DNA from: Craspedostauros australis
Taxonomy: Eukaryota; Bacillariophyta; Bacillariophyceae; Mastogloiales; Achnanthaceae
DNA length: 64,000 nucleotides
Assembly: GCA_026770025.1 (NCBI GenBank)
Contig: JAMXDE010000003.1
Location: 3,162,001-3,226,000 of the forward strand
Direction of reading: 5' to 3'
Of this stretch, positions 52,757-62,958 are shown one piece after another (within the stretch, counting starts at the first letter, position 1; every line of letters begins with the position of its first letter). The notes beneath the pieces are model-generated. The model did no database searches. It was given only the letters and a program-made list of their open reading frames with translations, and was not told the DNA's origin. The translations under genes were made by a program, and so were the position numbers.

Positions 52757-55700
52757 ATGGTGCAGAAAGGAAATCGCCGAACTGGGCGTCATGCGGCAGC
52801 CCAAGGCGAAAGCGAGTGGAAATCCACGGATCGTGAGTACTACACCGCCGCCAACAGCTTCTATGGCGGCCGCGAGAAGATGATCAAGAGCTCACCGAAG
52901 CCTTTGGGTCTGGCGGATGTCTTCGAGTTCACGCCCGACCCAGAGGTGGACGACAGCCCGAGCGAGGCCGTCATCGAGAACATGCCCACCGCGGTGGAAT
53001 ACCATTCGGAGGATTCCGGCGACATGATGTGGGAGGAGCGTTCCCGAGCATCGCGGTACACCACCAACTTGGATAGCATCGATGAGGCAGAGGGATTCTT
53101 GGACGAGCATGGGACACGCGGTGTCGGCGCGAGCGGATCCGAACTCGATGACGACGACGACCGATACTCACGAATCGGCAAACTGGCGCAATCGAAGAGC
53201 GCAAATCTGCCAACTGGCACCAGCGCGGAAGCAGCCGCCGACGGTAACGGAAGCGGCAGGCCCATGAGCCGGCAGTATTCGAGAGGCTCCAGGGGCATCG
53301 TGCCCAGCGTTTGGAGTGACAGCACGGATGACAGCCGCGGCAAGCCACTGTGGCGCAGCATGAGCATGGATTCACGAAGGGATCAGCCCGGAACTGCTGC
53401 ACCAACTGCAAGAGAACTGGCGAATGAGATGAACCTCGACCAACGCACGCTCAGCGCGAGCAGCTCGAAAGGGCTGCGCACCGACGAGGGGCAGTCGAAC
53501 GTCCATGCAACACTCCAAAATGGCCCGTCGATCATGTCCATCTCATCGTCATCTCAGGAGGTCAGCACGCTGCGAGACTCCACCCTGAACACCCGCACGC
53601 TGTCCGAGTCCTCCCAATCCACGCACTCCTCCATGTGCGATCCACCATCCAAGATCGCCCACAAGAACGCTTCGAAGAACGGACCCGGAAGGCGTGTCGT
53701 TGGCAGCAGCAACGCGAGCAACAGCAGGATCAATCACAAGCAATCGGCAGAAGGCAGCATCGGCAACGGAATGACTTCGTCTGTTGCCATGAAATCCAGG
53801 CAATCAACCAAACCTGTTGGTGGTTCCGGTACGACATCGTCTCGCCGTTCCAGTACCAAGGGCGAAGACGCGAACCGAAGTCGTAGCCGCAGTCGCAGTC
53901 GAAGCCGCCGGCAAATACGTGGCGACAACCAAAGCCTGACCGCTGCGAACTCGAGCGCGAACTCGAAGGATCGGTACGTATCCGACAAGGACGGAGACAC
54001 CATCAGCGGCAACAGCAAGCGCAGTGGGCCAAGGCTTCCGGGTGCCCTCATGTCCATGATTCGCAAGAGGAGCACGTCGGACAAAGACGAATCCGTTGCA
54101 TCCGATGCACGATCACGACGCTCCAAGGCACAATCCAAGACAGGATCAAAGAGCTCAAACTCCAAACGTACGAAGGCCAGCTTCACCACCAAGATGGTCA
54201 TGGCCAAGAAGGCGCACAGCAAGATGAAGCTCAACAAATCATCTTCGGCAGGTGGCAGCGAGAAGAAGTCCAGTGCCAAGACCAAGGTCGCTGGGAACAC
54301 CTCGCGGCAGCAGGCAGCACCCGCAGGCAACAGCAAGGACGGCGTGGCTCGGAGTGGATCCGCCAAGCCTGAAGCGCTGACGACGACCACGGTGGACGAT
54401 TCGGCGACGACAACAGCAGTCGAGATTGCGCTGTCAAATTATCATGAGAAGAAGGGACGGCAGAACCCACACCCTACCCAAGAAACGCGCTTCGGAACCC
54501 CGCACGGCAACCTCTCCTGTAGAAATGAAAGTGGTAGCGTTTCACATGGTGATGGGTCTGTCGAGGTTGTTGCAACAGATGCAGATATTGTCATCTCGGT
54601 CGCGAGCAAGGTCAGTTCTTCCAGCAACGGCGCGCGTGGAGCAGCAGTCGTTGGCCAGCAGAAAGACCTGTCAGGCAGCAGCAACGGCAACAACAACAAC
54701 AGCAACAGCATCAAGATACTATCGCCATCGTCATCGCCACCAAATGCAACAGCTTCGCTGAAGCAGAACAGCGGCGCAACGATCCCAGTGGCTGATACGA
54801 AGAAAAGGACGAAGCAGGAGGATGGAACGTACGATGATCCACAGGAGATAGTGGGAGGAGCAGCAGCAGGGAACGCAGCAACTGTGGTGGCGCGGTCAAA
54901 CTCGAAGGATGCCGTCATGGAGTACAGGGAAGCCTTTTCGCCCATCGCCAGCAACGGTGCGCCGACACCGTTCCCGAAGCGGCAGACTTCCCAAAGAAGT
55001 GCCATCGTCCTAGAAATGGCGAGCGAGGATATGATATCGCAGATCCGAGCTAACCTGTCGGGAGGATCTGCTGATGAGCATACGTACCGTGAAGATCACA
55101 CCGATGCACCCACGCAGACCACCAAGTCCACCGGAATCGTGCCTGGGGACTCAACCACCACAACACACAAGACAGCCACAACAACAAGCACGGACACCAA
55201 GCCCCGCGCGGCAGGGCAGAGAGTTGCTCCTGCCGACAGTGGGACGCTGTTCGGCACACTTTACAAGCAGCACTGCGCGACTGTCGCTGCGTGCGTGAGC
55301 GCCATCGAAGGAATGGCCGAAATCGGCACGAACGAACGCTGGTCGTTCTTGGATTGGGGGATGGACGCCACAGTCAAATCGGGCGGTGCGGCCGTCGTGG
55401 CCGACATCGAAGACGACGCCGATGAAAACAATGACAGTGGTGCTGCGGAAGTCGATATTGACGATAACGATGTTGGCGACGGCCCTGCTAATGGAATTGA
55501 GGGAGATGACAACATGGTGATCCATGAGGGAGGTGGATACGACGAGAACATGTTGTCTCCGCGTGAAGGAGATGAAGCAGCCGCCGAACCCTCCCAACAG
55601 CACGTGGGCCCGCGGAGGAATGGAGACAGCAGCGGTTCTCCTCGGGCTGTTGCAACGACGCTATCTGCTGGCGCTGGCGCAGGAGGTGCTGCCCATGCAA

Positions 55701-56947
55701 GACCAATCCGCAACGTCGGCAGCCAAGCCTCCAAACATTCCAGAGCATCCTCGCACCGACCAAGCCCTGCGCAGATGTACATCCAATCCAGCACCAGCAG
55801 CGGCAGTGGCCCAAAGCCCATCAACAAGGCGAAGCCACACAGCATGGCGTCCTCACCACCAGTCATGGGTCCCATGGTAGCGGAGCTTGCTGCCAGGTTC
55901 TCGGCATCCAACAGCCATGACGACATGCTTCCAACACCCAACCAGCAGAACGTGCACCAAGCCACCATCAACCCTTCGAAGTCAGCATCCACACGCCGAT
56001 CGAATCCTCCTCCCGTCTCCAAAACCAGAAGCAGCGGCAACACTGAAGTCATGCGTTCCAACTCGCACCACTCCCAACAACACATCCAACACCAACATTC
56101 GCGTGCATCGAAGAGATCAACATCATCCTCGGCTCTGCGGAGAGAACAGCAGCAGCATGGTGGCCGGCAGCAGGAGCAGCAGCGCAGGTTCAATTCGGCA
56201 GAGAATGACGACAAGGAGAACCCGGTGGTCATGCATCCGCCATCGTCCACCCGGAGCAGTGTCCGTGGTGGTGGCGGTGGTGGTGGTGGTGGTGACATTG
56301 TTTCCGCTACTGATAACGATGCCGTGCTCGTCGTCGCCGAAGACGTTGTCAATGACAGACCAACGCTCATGGAAGTGAATGGCATGAACCAACGCAACAA
56401 GCAACATCATCACCAGCAGAAACATCAGCAAGGTGATGATCGTCGTGATGCGATTCCAACCACCATCGACATCGAGCTCATCCCAACTCCACGTGATACC
56501 ATCTCCATTTCCACCATCGAAATCCCATCCCAAGCCAACAAGAGCAAGGCAACCTCACGTCACCACCAGCACAGCCGTTTCCAGTACGAGGAAGATGGAT
56601 CCGTGAGCATCTTGGGTCTCGAGAAGAAGTCGTCATCGAACAAGAAGACGAACAACAACAACAACAACAATAGCAACCGCCATGGAAGTCGCCTGGACAA
56701 CGAAGATGCCAACCGTCTGTTCGATCAACATTCCAAACTGCAAATCACTCAATCCAACCACGAACAAGGGTTGATGCATCCATCTATGGAGCTGGCAACA
56801 CGATCCTTGGGCAGTGGTGGTGTTGGTGGTGGCGTATCAACATCGAACAGCAACGCCAGCGGCAACGGCAAGAAGACGAAGAAGTCCAAGTTCTTTGGCA
56901 AGTTGCTGTCTCGCAACAAGACGACCAAGAAGGAGCAGCAGCAATAG
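52757..56947 (+). CDS. Very long, mostly disordered protein (1396 residues), unknown
   Basis: The start at 52757 was chosen for its context CCCACCATGG and because a non-repetitive stretch begins there (YYTAANSFYGGREKMIKSS, then GLADVFEFTPDPEVDDSP). The frame is open further up to 52298. The protein is rich in Ser, Asn, Arg, Gln and Lys. It includes an Arg-Ser run at about 370-385 (NRSRSRSRSRSRR), a poly-Gly run at about 1170-1180 and a basic tail (GKKTKKSKFFGKLLSRNK). The only segment that looks folded is near 830-870 (GTLFGTLYKQHCATVAACVSAIEGMAEIG, then WSFLDWGMDA). No catalytic or zinc motif was seen. Such proteins occur in diatoms, including some linked to silica or nuclear speckles, but nothing here decides a role. 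There is no signal peptide. Confidence 0.75.
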   Translation: MVQKGNRRTGRHAAAQGESEWKSTDREYYTAANSFYGGREKMIKSSPKPLGLADVFEFTPDPEVDDSPSEAVIENMPTAVEYHSEDSGDMMWEERSRASRYTTNLDSIDEAEGFLDEHGTRGVGASGSELDDDDDRYSRIGKLAQSKSANLPTGTSAEAAADGNGSGRPMSRQYSRGSRGIVPSVWSDSTDDSRGKPLWRSMSMDSRRDQPGTAAPTARELANEMNLDQRTLSASSSKGLRTDEGQSNVHATLQNGPSIMSISSSSQEVSTLRDSTLNTRTLSESSQSTHSSMCDPPSKIAHKNASKNGPGRRVVGSSNASNSRINHKQSAEGSIGNGMTSSVAMKSRQSTKPVGGSGTTSSRRSSTKGEDANRSRSRSRSRSRRQIRGDNQSLTAANSSANSKDRYVSDKDGDTISGNSKRSGPRLPGALMSMIRKRSTSDKDESVASDARSRRSKAQSKTGSKSSNSKRTKASFTTKMVMAKKAHSKMKLNKSSSAGGSEKKSSAKTKVAGNTSRQQAAPAGNSKDGVARSGSAKPEALTTTTVDDSATTTAVEIALSNYHEKKGRQNPHPTQETRFGTPHGNLSCRNESGSVSHGDGSVEVVATDADIVISVASKVSSSSNGARGAAVVGQQKDLSGSSNGNNNNSNSIKILSPSSSPPNATASLKQNSGATIPVADTKKRTKQEDGTYDDPQEIVGGAAAGNAATVVARSNSKDAVMEYREAFSPIASNGAPTPFPKRQTSQRSAIVLEMASEDMISQIRANLSGGSADEHTYREDHTDAPTQTTKSTGIVPGDSTTTTHKTATTTSTDTKPRAAGQRVAPADSGTLFGTLYKQHCATVAACVSAIEGMAEIGTNERWSFLDWGMDATVKSGGAAVVADIEDDADENNDSGAAEVDIDDNDVGDGPANGIEGDDNMVIHEGGGYDENMLSPREGDEAAAEPSQQHVGPRRNGDSSGSPRAVATTLSAGAGAGGAAHARPIRNVGSQASKHSRASSHRPSPAQMYIQSSTSSGSGPKPINKAKPHSMASSPPVMGPMVAELAARFSASNSHDDMLPTPNQQNVHQATINPSKSASTRRSNPPPVSKTRSSGNTEVMRSNSHHSQQHIQHQHSRASKRSTSSSALRREQQQHGGRQQEQQRRFNSAENDDKENPVVMHPPSSTRSSVRGGGGGGGGGDIVSATDNDAVLVVAEDVVNDRPTLMEVNGMNQRNKQHHHQQKHQQGDDRRDAIPTTIDIELIPTPRDTISISTIEIPSQANKSKATSRHHQHSRFQYEEDGSVSILGLEKKSSSNKKTNNNNNNNSNRHGSRLDNEDANRLFDQHSKLQITQSNHEQGLMHPSMELATRSLGSGGVGGGVSTSNSNASGNGKKTKKSKFFGKLLSRNKTTKKEQQQ

Positions 56948-58539
56948 CGCAATAGCAACACAACAGCAATGTGAAGATGAGGAAGAGATGCGAAGTGAAG
57001 CATGAGGCCGACGCGCACACACACAAACACACACACAAACACAAGCAAGCAAGCAACTGTTTCGAAGACACTGTATTGAATATAGATGTTAAACGAAAAT
57101 GAGAGAACTATTATACTATTATATTATTGTATCGTATCGCATTGTGTTGTATTATATTTTACAAGGACGGCACTCTGGCTTACATGGTTACATACAGTTA
57201 GTATTCCGTGTCTTCTGCACGTTGTCAGGAGGATAGTCTGTCCTTCAACCGGTTTTGACGCCGTTTGATGTTGAGGACAAAGCTGTATCAGACGATGATG
57301 TAACTGTAGTAAACTCGGAAGTAAGCTGTGAAAATTGTTTCTGATTGCTTGTTTTATGTGTTAAGCTTACTATTGATAGGACGATCGAGTAAAAAGGTGG
57401 GGTTCGTGCTGTCGTACTTCAGCCGTTCTTTGTTGCGCAGCAGCATGCCGTGGTGATCCTGCACACATACAGCTTTCCAGTATCATCACCCGTAGAGCAG
57501 TAGCTGATCCATTTACATGGATATGCTTCAAGACAGATGCATGTTCGGCAGGGTGACGAGGTGGACAGGTGGCAGGGGTGCATGAGCTGGAGGGCGAGCA
57601 ACGCAAGGATTGCAGTTCAACTACACATCGTGTGTGTGGTAGCCTTTCATCACAGTATCGGTCTTGGGTACCGAATACCGTGTACGCGGAATGGACAGTC
57701 AGGTCCCGAGTCAGTCCCGGAGCTAGTCTGTCCCAACTCATACTATTATATGATTTTTTTGCGATTGCGACAACCTAACACTTGTCTCCAGAGCGGCGAT
57801 ACCACTGAGGAAGAGATAGATGAGTTCGATAACTCCAAACAGAGTACCTACACCTGTGCCCACGATACGTACAGTTGTGCATCGGAAGCAGCGTTACCTA
57901 ACTTCCTTGCGAGCTACCACCAGTATGTGCGAATCACTACGTAACTCATTCATTCATTCATCCAACCATCCGCTAGAGCCACCCACCAACAAGGCCATGG
58001 GACGTCGACGAGAGACGGAAGAGAAAATGCAACAACAATCAACAGACTGCGAACCAACCAACGAACCGATCGACCAACCAAATCGAGGTGCGCCTATGAC
58101 GGTGGCAAGAAAGCATTCCCTAAAACCGGGAACGACAAGTCAAGAGAACGGAAAAAAGATGCACCTTCACGTGCTTGTACGCACGCAGATGTCTCCATGT
58201 GGACTCGGCATGTATCAGATTTCTGCAGCGAAGATAGAGCGAATGAAATACAGTGCAGGTGAGGTCAAGTGCAAGACAGTGTCACGGTAGCGCTAATTGT
58301 ATGTGCTGTCGTTGGTTGCTCCGAATTATATCATATTGCATTATATAATAATATTGTATAATAGTTGGTATCTTGTACCACATGTTATACTCGATGCAGT
58401 GTTATTGCCGAGCACGCGACGCACGAAGGTCGCGTTTGTCTTCGTCCCATCGCTGCGATGATGATCATGACGCTGTTGGTGTTGGACGAAGGAAGGAGTA
58501 CATGGAGTGGTAGGATTCGAAAGGAAGCGAGGGACGCGT
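56948..58539. other. Intergenic, 1.6 kb, convergent side of SAM synthetase 1
   Basis: It holds CACACAAACACACACAC and A/T-rich ATTATATTATTG stretches (57110-57160 and 58325-58360). Frames here look random. No tRNA or other RNA gene was recognised by eye. Confidence 0.5.
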
Positions 58540-59952
58540 TTAGTCCACCCACTTGGTGAGGATCTCCTCCTTCTTGTCGGCAACCTCCTTGTCGAGGTCG
58601 GCGCTGGCCATGGAGGCGTACTTGGTGAGGTCGATTGGATCCTCCCAGGAGAAGAACTTCATGCCGTTCTCCTCAAATGGCTCGCGGCCGAAATGGCAGT
58701 AGGCGGCGGTCTTGTTGTACTTTGGCTCGCGGAGGTTGAGGTCGCGGGCGAGGGCACCTGGGCGGGCATCGAAGTTGATCTTGACGATGTCGGTGATGAG
58801 CTTGGCGGTGAGGCCTTCCTTCTCGGTTCCGTAGGTCTCGACGAAGAGACTGAGTGGCTTGGCCACACCGATGGCGTAGGAGAGCTGGACGCAGGCGCGC
58901 TTGCAGAGTCCGGCCTTGACGACGGACTTGGCCATCCATCGGCATGCGTAGGCGGCGGATCGGTCGACCTTGGTTGGGTCCTTTCCGGAGAAGGCGCCGC
59001 CTCCGTGGGCACCCCATCCACCGTAGGTGTCGATGATGATCTTGCGGCCGGTGAGTCCGGCGTCTCCCTGTGGTCCTCCGATGATGAACTTTCCGGATGG
59101 GTTGATGTGGAGGTTGCAGGTGTCCTTGCTGTAGATGGACATGGCGGTCTCTCCGCTCTTGAGCTTGATGGACTTGAGGGTGGCGACGATGACGTGCTCG
59201 TGGATGAGGTCGTTCATCTCCTCCATGGTTGGGGCGATGACCTCGTCGCCGGTGTAGGTCTCGCGGTTGTCCTTTCCGTTCTGCTCCTCGGTTCTCTTGG
59301 CCTTGGATGGCTCGGCGTGCTGGGTGGAGATGACGACGGTGTGGATCTTGATTGGTGTGACGGATCCATCGGCGTGCTGGGTGTACTCGATGGTGACCTG
59401 GGTCTTTCCGTCTGGGCGGAGCCACCAGAGGGAGCCGTCCTTTCGGACGTCCGTGAGGCGCTTTCCGAGCATGGTGGCCATGAGGTGGGTGAGCGGCATG
59501 CAGTTGTCGGTCTCGTCGGAGGCGTATCCGAACATAATACCCTGGTCACCGGCGCCGACGTCGAGCTCGGACTTGCCGACGTGGACTCCTCCGGCGATGT
59601 CTGGGGACTGCTTGTTGATGCGGACGAGGACCTCGCAGGAGTCGCAGGAGAGACCCTTGGAGGTGACGGAGCTGAGGTCATCGACGAAGGAGTCGAAGCC
59701 GATCTCGCGGACCTGCTCGCGCACGATGGCCTCGTAGTCGATCTTTCCGGCGGTGGTGATCTCACCGAAGACCATGACCATGTTGTCCTTGGTGGCGGTC
59801 TCGCAGGCGACCTTGGAGTATGGGTCGGCCTTCAGGCAGGCGTCGAGGACGGCATCGGAGACCTGGTCGCAGAGCTTGTCTGGGTGGCCCTCGTTCACGG
59901 ACTCGGAGGAGAAAAGGAAGTTGCGTTCCTCGGCGGCGACCTTGGTTGTCAT
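58540..59952 (-). CDS. S-adenosylmethionine synthetase, 470-residue form
   Basis: Single exon. Family motifs: [24 protein letters not shown] (GHPDK at 22-26), [20 protein letters not shown] (ATP site), [72 protein letters not shown]. It makes S-adenosylmethionine from methionine and ATP. It is longer than the usual 380-400 residues. The extra parts are an insert of about 30 residues after VVISTQHAE ([19 protein letters not shown]) and a C-terminal extension. Codon use is strongly biased, as in highly expressed genes. A second, standard-length synthetase starts 1.08 kb away on the other strand. This longer form may be the divergent MATX type known from algae with secondary plastids, but this is a guess without a tree. 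Confidence 0.95.
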   Translation of the reverse strand: MTTKVAAEERNFLFSSESVNEGHPDKLCDQVSDAVLDACLKADPYSKVACETATKDNMVMVFGEITTAGKIDYEAIVREQVREIGFDSFVDDLSSVTSKGLSCDSCEVLVRINKQSPDIAGGVHVGKSELDVGAGDQGIMFGYASDETDNCMPLTHLMATMLGKRLTDVRKDGSLWWLRPDGKTQVTIEYTQHADGSVTPIKIHTVVISTQHAEPSKAKRTEEQNGKDNRETYTGDEVIAPTMEEMNDLIHEHVIVATLKSIKLKSGETAMSIYSKDTCNLHINPSGKFIIGGPQGDAGLTGRKIIIDTYGGWGAHGGGAFSGKDPTKVDRSAAYACRWMAKSVVKAGLCKRACVQLSYAIGVAKPLSLFVETYGTEKEGLTAKLITDIVKINFDARPGALARDLNLREPKYNKTAAYCHFGREPFEENGMKFFSWEDPIDLTKYASMASADLDKEVADKKEEILTKWVD

Positions 59953-61032
59953 GGTGGATGGTTGTTTGGGTTGTTTGGGTTGGTTGAAAGTGGGAGAGAT
60001 TCCGTTTGATTTGCTCCTTTGGGCAATTTATGATGAGGCTGTTGATAGAGGCGAGAAAATGATTTTGCGCCTGGTGCGAGGGGCGTTGAATTTCTTGGTT
60101 GTTTGCTCTTCGATTTGGTTGGTCGTTGGGTGCCTTGTCAGTTGGTTGTTGGGTGTTTGTTGGTGAGCATGCACAGCCAAACTGCACCCCTGCGCACGAG
60201 ACGACGAGTTCTGTCGCGAGAAAGATCCAAAGACGAAGACACTTGGACGCGCGTCAACGCGTGTGGCGGCAACAATGACGATTGTGGGCGGAAGACGCGT
60301 GTTGTCTGGTGGCAAATTTGGATCTCTCAACGTGTGCCACCCCCGCACTCGCGTCGTTGTGTCACCGGCTTCCCAAAAAAGATTCCGCCGTCACGCACAC
60401 CGCGCATCTCCGTCAAAAAAATTGTGCGGTGAGCATGCGAACGTTCCATCCAGTCCCGTGGATTGCGGTGGGCTGGTTCTCTATAGGTCTGTCCGTATGT
60501 CCGTCTACCATTGTCACGTTCCTCTTCCAACATCATCATTTTGTTATCACTTTGTCTGTGCGACACAACAACGGATGTTGGTTTCCGAGGCAGACAAAGA
60601 CATCGACACAGACATGCGAGCGAGAACCACAGACCTCGCAGTGAGAACTCGAGCTATCCAAACACGAACACGACAGATCCAACAACAAAAAATCCAAACA
60701 TCGGAAACCTTCGGACAACAACGCTGCGCGAAAAATGGGCAACAACACGAGGCGAACAGAAGAAGGAAAGCGAAACGTGGCGACCATGGCGGAGCAGCCG
60801 TTGGTCTTCTTGTTGCGGGCGCGTTGCGGTTTGGACGAAGCGGCAAACGATGATACAAGTACGACCACATGTACAACAACGAGCTAGGCACAACAACTAA
60901 CGAGCTAGGCACAACTAGGAAGCAACGCAACAAACAAGACAGAGAATCAGAAGCAGTTCAACGATTGCTTTCCCACAGCGTACTCTACTTTACTCTACTC
61001 TACTCTACTCTACTCTACCTTGCTCATCAATC
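59953..61032. other. Divergent promoter region between the two SAM synthetases
   Basis: 1.08 kb. Next to the 470-residue gene there are TTGGTTGTT/GGTTGTTTGG repeats (5' UTR side). Two copies of AACGAGCTAGGCACAACTA lie near 60880-60916. A (TACTC)n tract ends 13 bases before the second ATG. No gene recognised. Confidence 0.5.
60981..61019. repeat. (TACTC)n pentanucleotide repeat
   Basis: About seven units, one imperfect, ending 13 bases upstream of the ATG of the second SAM synthetase, so probably in its 5' UTR. Confidence 0.93.
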
Positions 61033-62553
61033 ATGTCGACCTATCTCTTCACCTCCGAGTCGGTGAACGAAGGCCACCCAGGTCAGTCAACCCTGCCCGC
61101 ACCCATCGACGTGACAGCATCACGACTGTTCACAAGATGCACATCTGGATTTGAGCGAACGCTCGAGGAACAGGCTTGGACTTGGCATGGTCATCTCCAA
61201 GCCATCGCAACAAGTGTCAGACACGAGCAACTGTTCTGCCATGATCGTTCATCACTCATCACTGCTCTTCCTGCTGTCCTCCTCTCCCAATCGAATCCAC
61301 TTCTGGAGAATCGAACTGCGACTCTGAACCGTCCCTCTTGCTCTCAATCAAATTGTACGCAATGCACAACACTCAACTCACAACACACAATACTCCTCGA
61401 TACTTCTCTCTAAACTCCTCTCTAAACTCACCGCTGCAATACCACAGACAAGATCTGCGATCAGGTCTCTGATGCCATCCTGGACGCATGCGTTTCGGGC
61501 GACGAGATGTCCCGCGTGGCATGCGAGACGTGCTGCAAGACCGGAATGGTCATGATCTTCGGCGAGATCACCTCGTCCGCCACCGTCAATTACGAGCAGG
61601 TCATCCGCGACGCCATCAAGGACATTGGCTACGACGACCCGGCCAAGGGCTTCGATTACAAAACGTGCAACGTCATTGTGGCCATCGACGACCAGTCTGC
61701 TGACGTCGCCCAATCGGTGGATGCAGGAAAGATCGAGGATCTGGGAGCCGGAGATCAGGGCATCATGTTCGGTTACGCCACGGACGAGACGGACACCTAC
61801 ATGCCGCTCACGCACAAGCTGGCGACGCAGCTGGGATCCAAAATCACGGAAGTGCGAAAGAATGGAACATGCGACTGGGTCCGACCCGATGCCAAGACCC
61901 AGGTCACGTGCGAGTACAGATTGGAGAACGGCGTGCCGGTCCCGCAACGAGTCCACACCATCGTCATTTCATGCCAGCATTCCGAGGGCGTCAGCAAAGA
62001 TCAGATCGCGGCAGACCTTCGGGAGCACGTCATCAAGCCGGTCGTTCCGGAGAAGTACCTGGACAGCGAGACCGTCTTCCATTTCAACCCCAGCGGCCGA
62101 TTCGTCATCGGAGGCCCGCACGGCGATGCCGGTCTCACGGGCCGCAAGATTATCGTCGATACCTACGGTGGATGGGGTGCCCATGGCGGCGGCGCCTTCT
62201 CCGGCAAGGACACCACCAAGGTCGATCGATCCGCCGCCTACGCCGCGCGATGGGTCGCCAAGTCCCTGGTGGCCGCCGGTCTGTGCCGCCGCGCGCTCGT
62301 CCAGCTGTCGTACGCCATTGGCATCACCCATCCGATCTCCGTCTTCGTCGATAGCTACAGCACGACGAAGGAAGGTATGACGGACGCGGACCTGGTGGAG
62401 GTCGTCAAGAAGAATTTCGATCTGCGCCCCGGAGGCATCATCCGGGATCTCGACCTGAGACGGCCCATCATGCGCAAGACCGCGGCGTACGGTCATTTCG
62501 GTCGCGATGATCCGGACTTCACCTGGGAGAAGGTCAAGGAGCTGAAGCTTTGA
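61033..62553 (+). CDS. S-adenosylmethionine synthetase, 384-residue form
   Basis: Two exons, 61033-61081 (49 bases) and 61448-62553, joined in phase 1 across a 366-base intron (GTCAGT donor, CAG acceptor). The intron splits the Asp codon of GHPDK (residues 14-18: [22 protein letters not shown]). The rest follows the family: [115 protein letters not shown] and the C-terminal [17 protein letters not shown]. This is the standard bacterial/eukaryotic layout with no insert, ending [11 protein letters not shown]. It makes S-adenosylmethionine from methionine and ATP. The two genes in this pair differ clearly throughout, so they are not a recent duplication. Confidence 0.95.
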
Positions 62554-62958
62554 TGCATGTGAAGACGTATAGAATATGGCGCATGCATGGATGAAGGCTG
62601 CGTCGTTCAGGGCTGCTTGTGTTGGGAACGTTGCGACACAGTTCCAATTCAGTTGCAATACAGAACAAATACCTTGCGCAACAACGGGTATTTTAGGAAC
62701 ATCGCACTGAGGCTTGATGGATGAAACTTGACAGCAGGGGTCCCTTCACCCCGTGACACGCCCAAACGCGGTGCGAGCCGAAGTATCATGCAGCACCAAC
62801 AGCAGTCCAGCACATCACCCAAAAGTAGAAAGACCACATGTTTCATTTTGCACGAACACCATCTCTGTTTTTGTTTCTTCATCCCCATCGCACTTATTCT
62901 AGTGCTCTCTCTCTCTTGAGAGCACTGTTCGTCGCAGCACAGCACTCCTGACTTCTCC
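62554..62958. other. Convergent 3' region, SAM synthetase 2 and coiled-coil gene
   Basis: 405 bases, no gene recognised. A palindromic GTGCTCTCTCTCTCTTGAGAGCAC lies at about 62901-62924 and could form a hairpin. Confidence 0.5.

Noticed and set aside
55261-56400. 379-codon minus-strand frame rich in Ser and Cys
   Set aside because: It is antisense to the disordered protein. Its composition mirrors the Ser/Gln codons of the plus strand.
58507-60009. 500-codon plus-strand frame
   Set aside because: It is the complement of the SAM synthetase 1 gene. The product is a Gly/Val/Leu/Asp-rich shadow produced by biased codon use.
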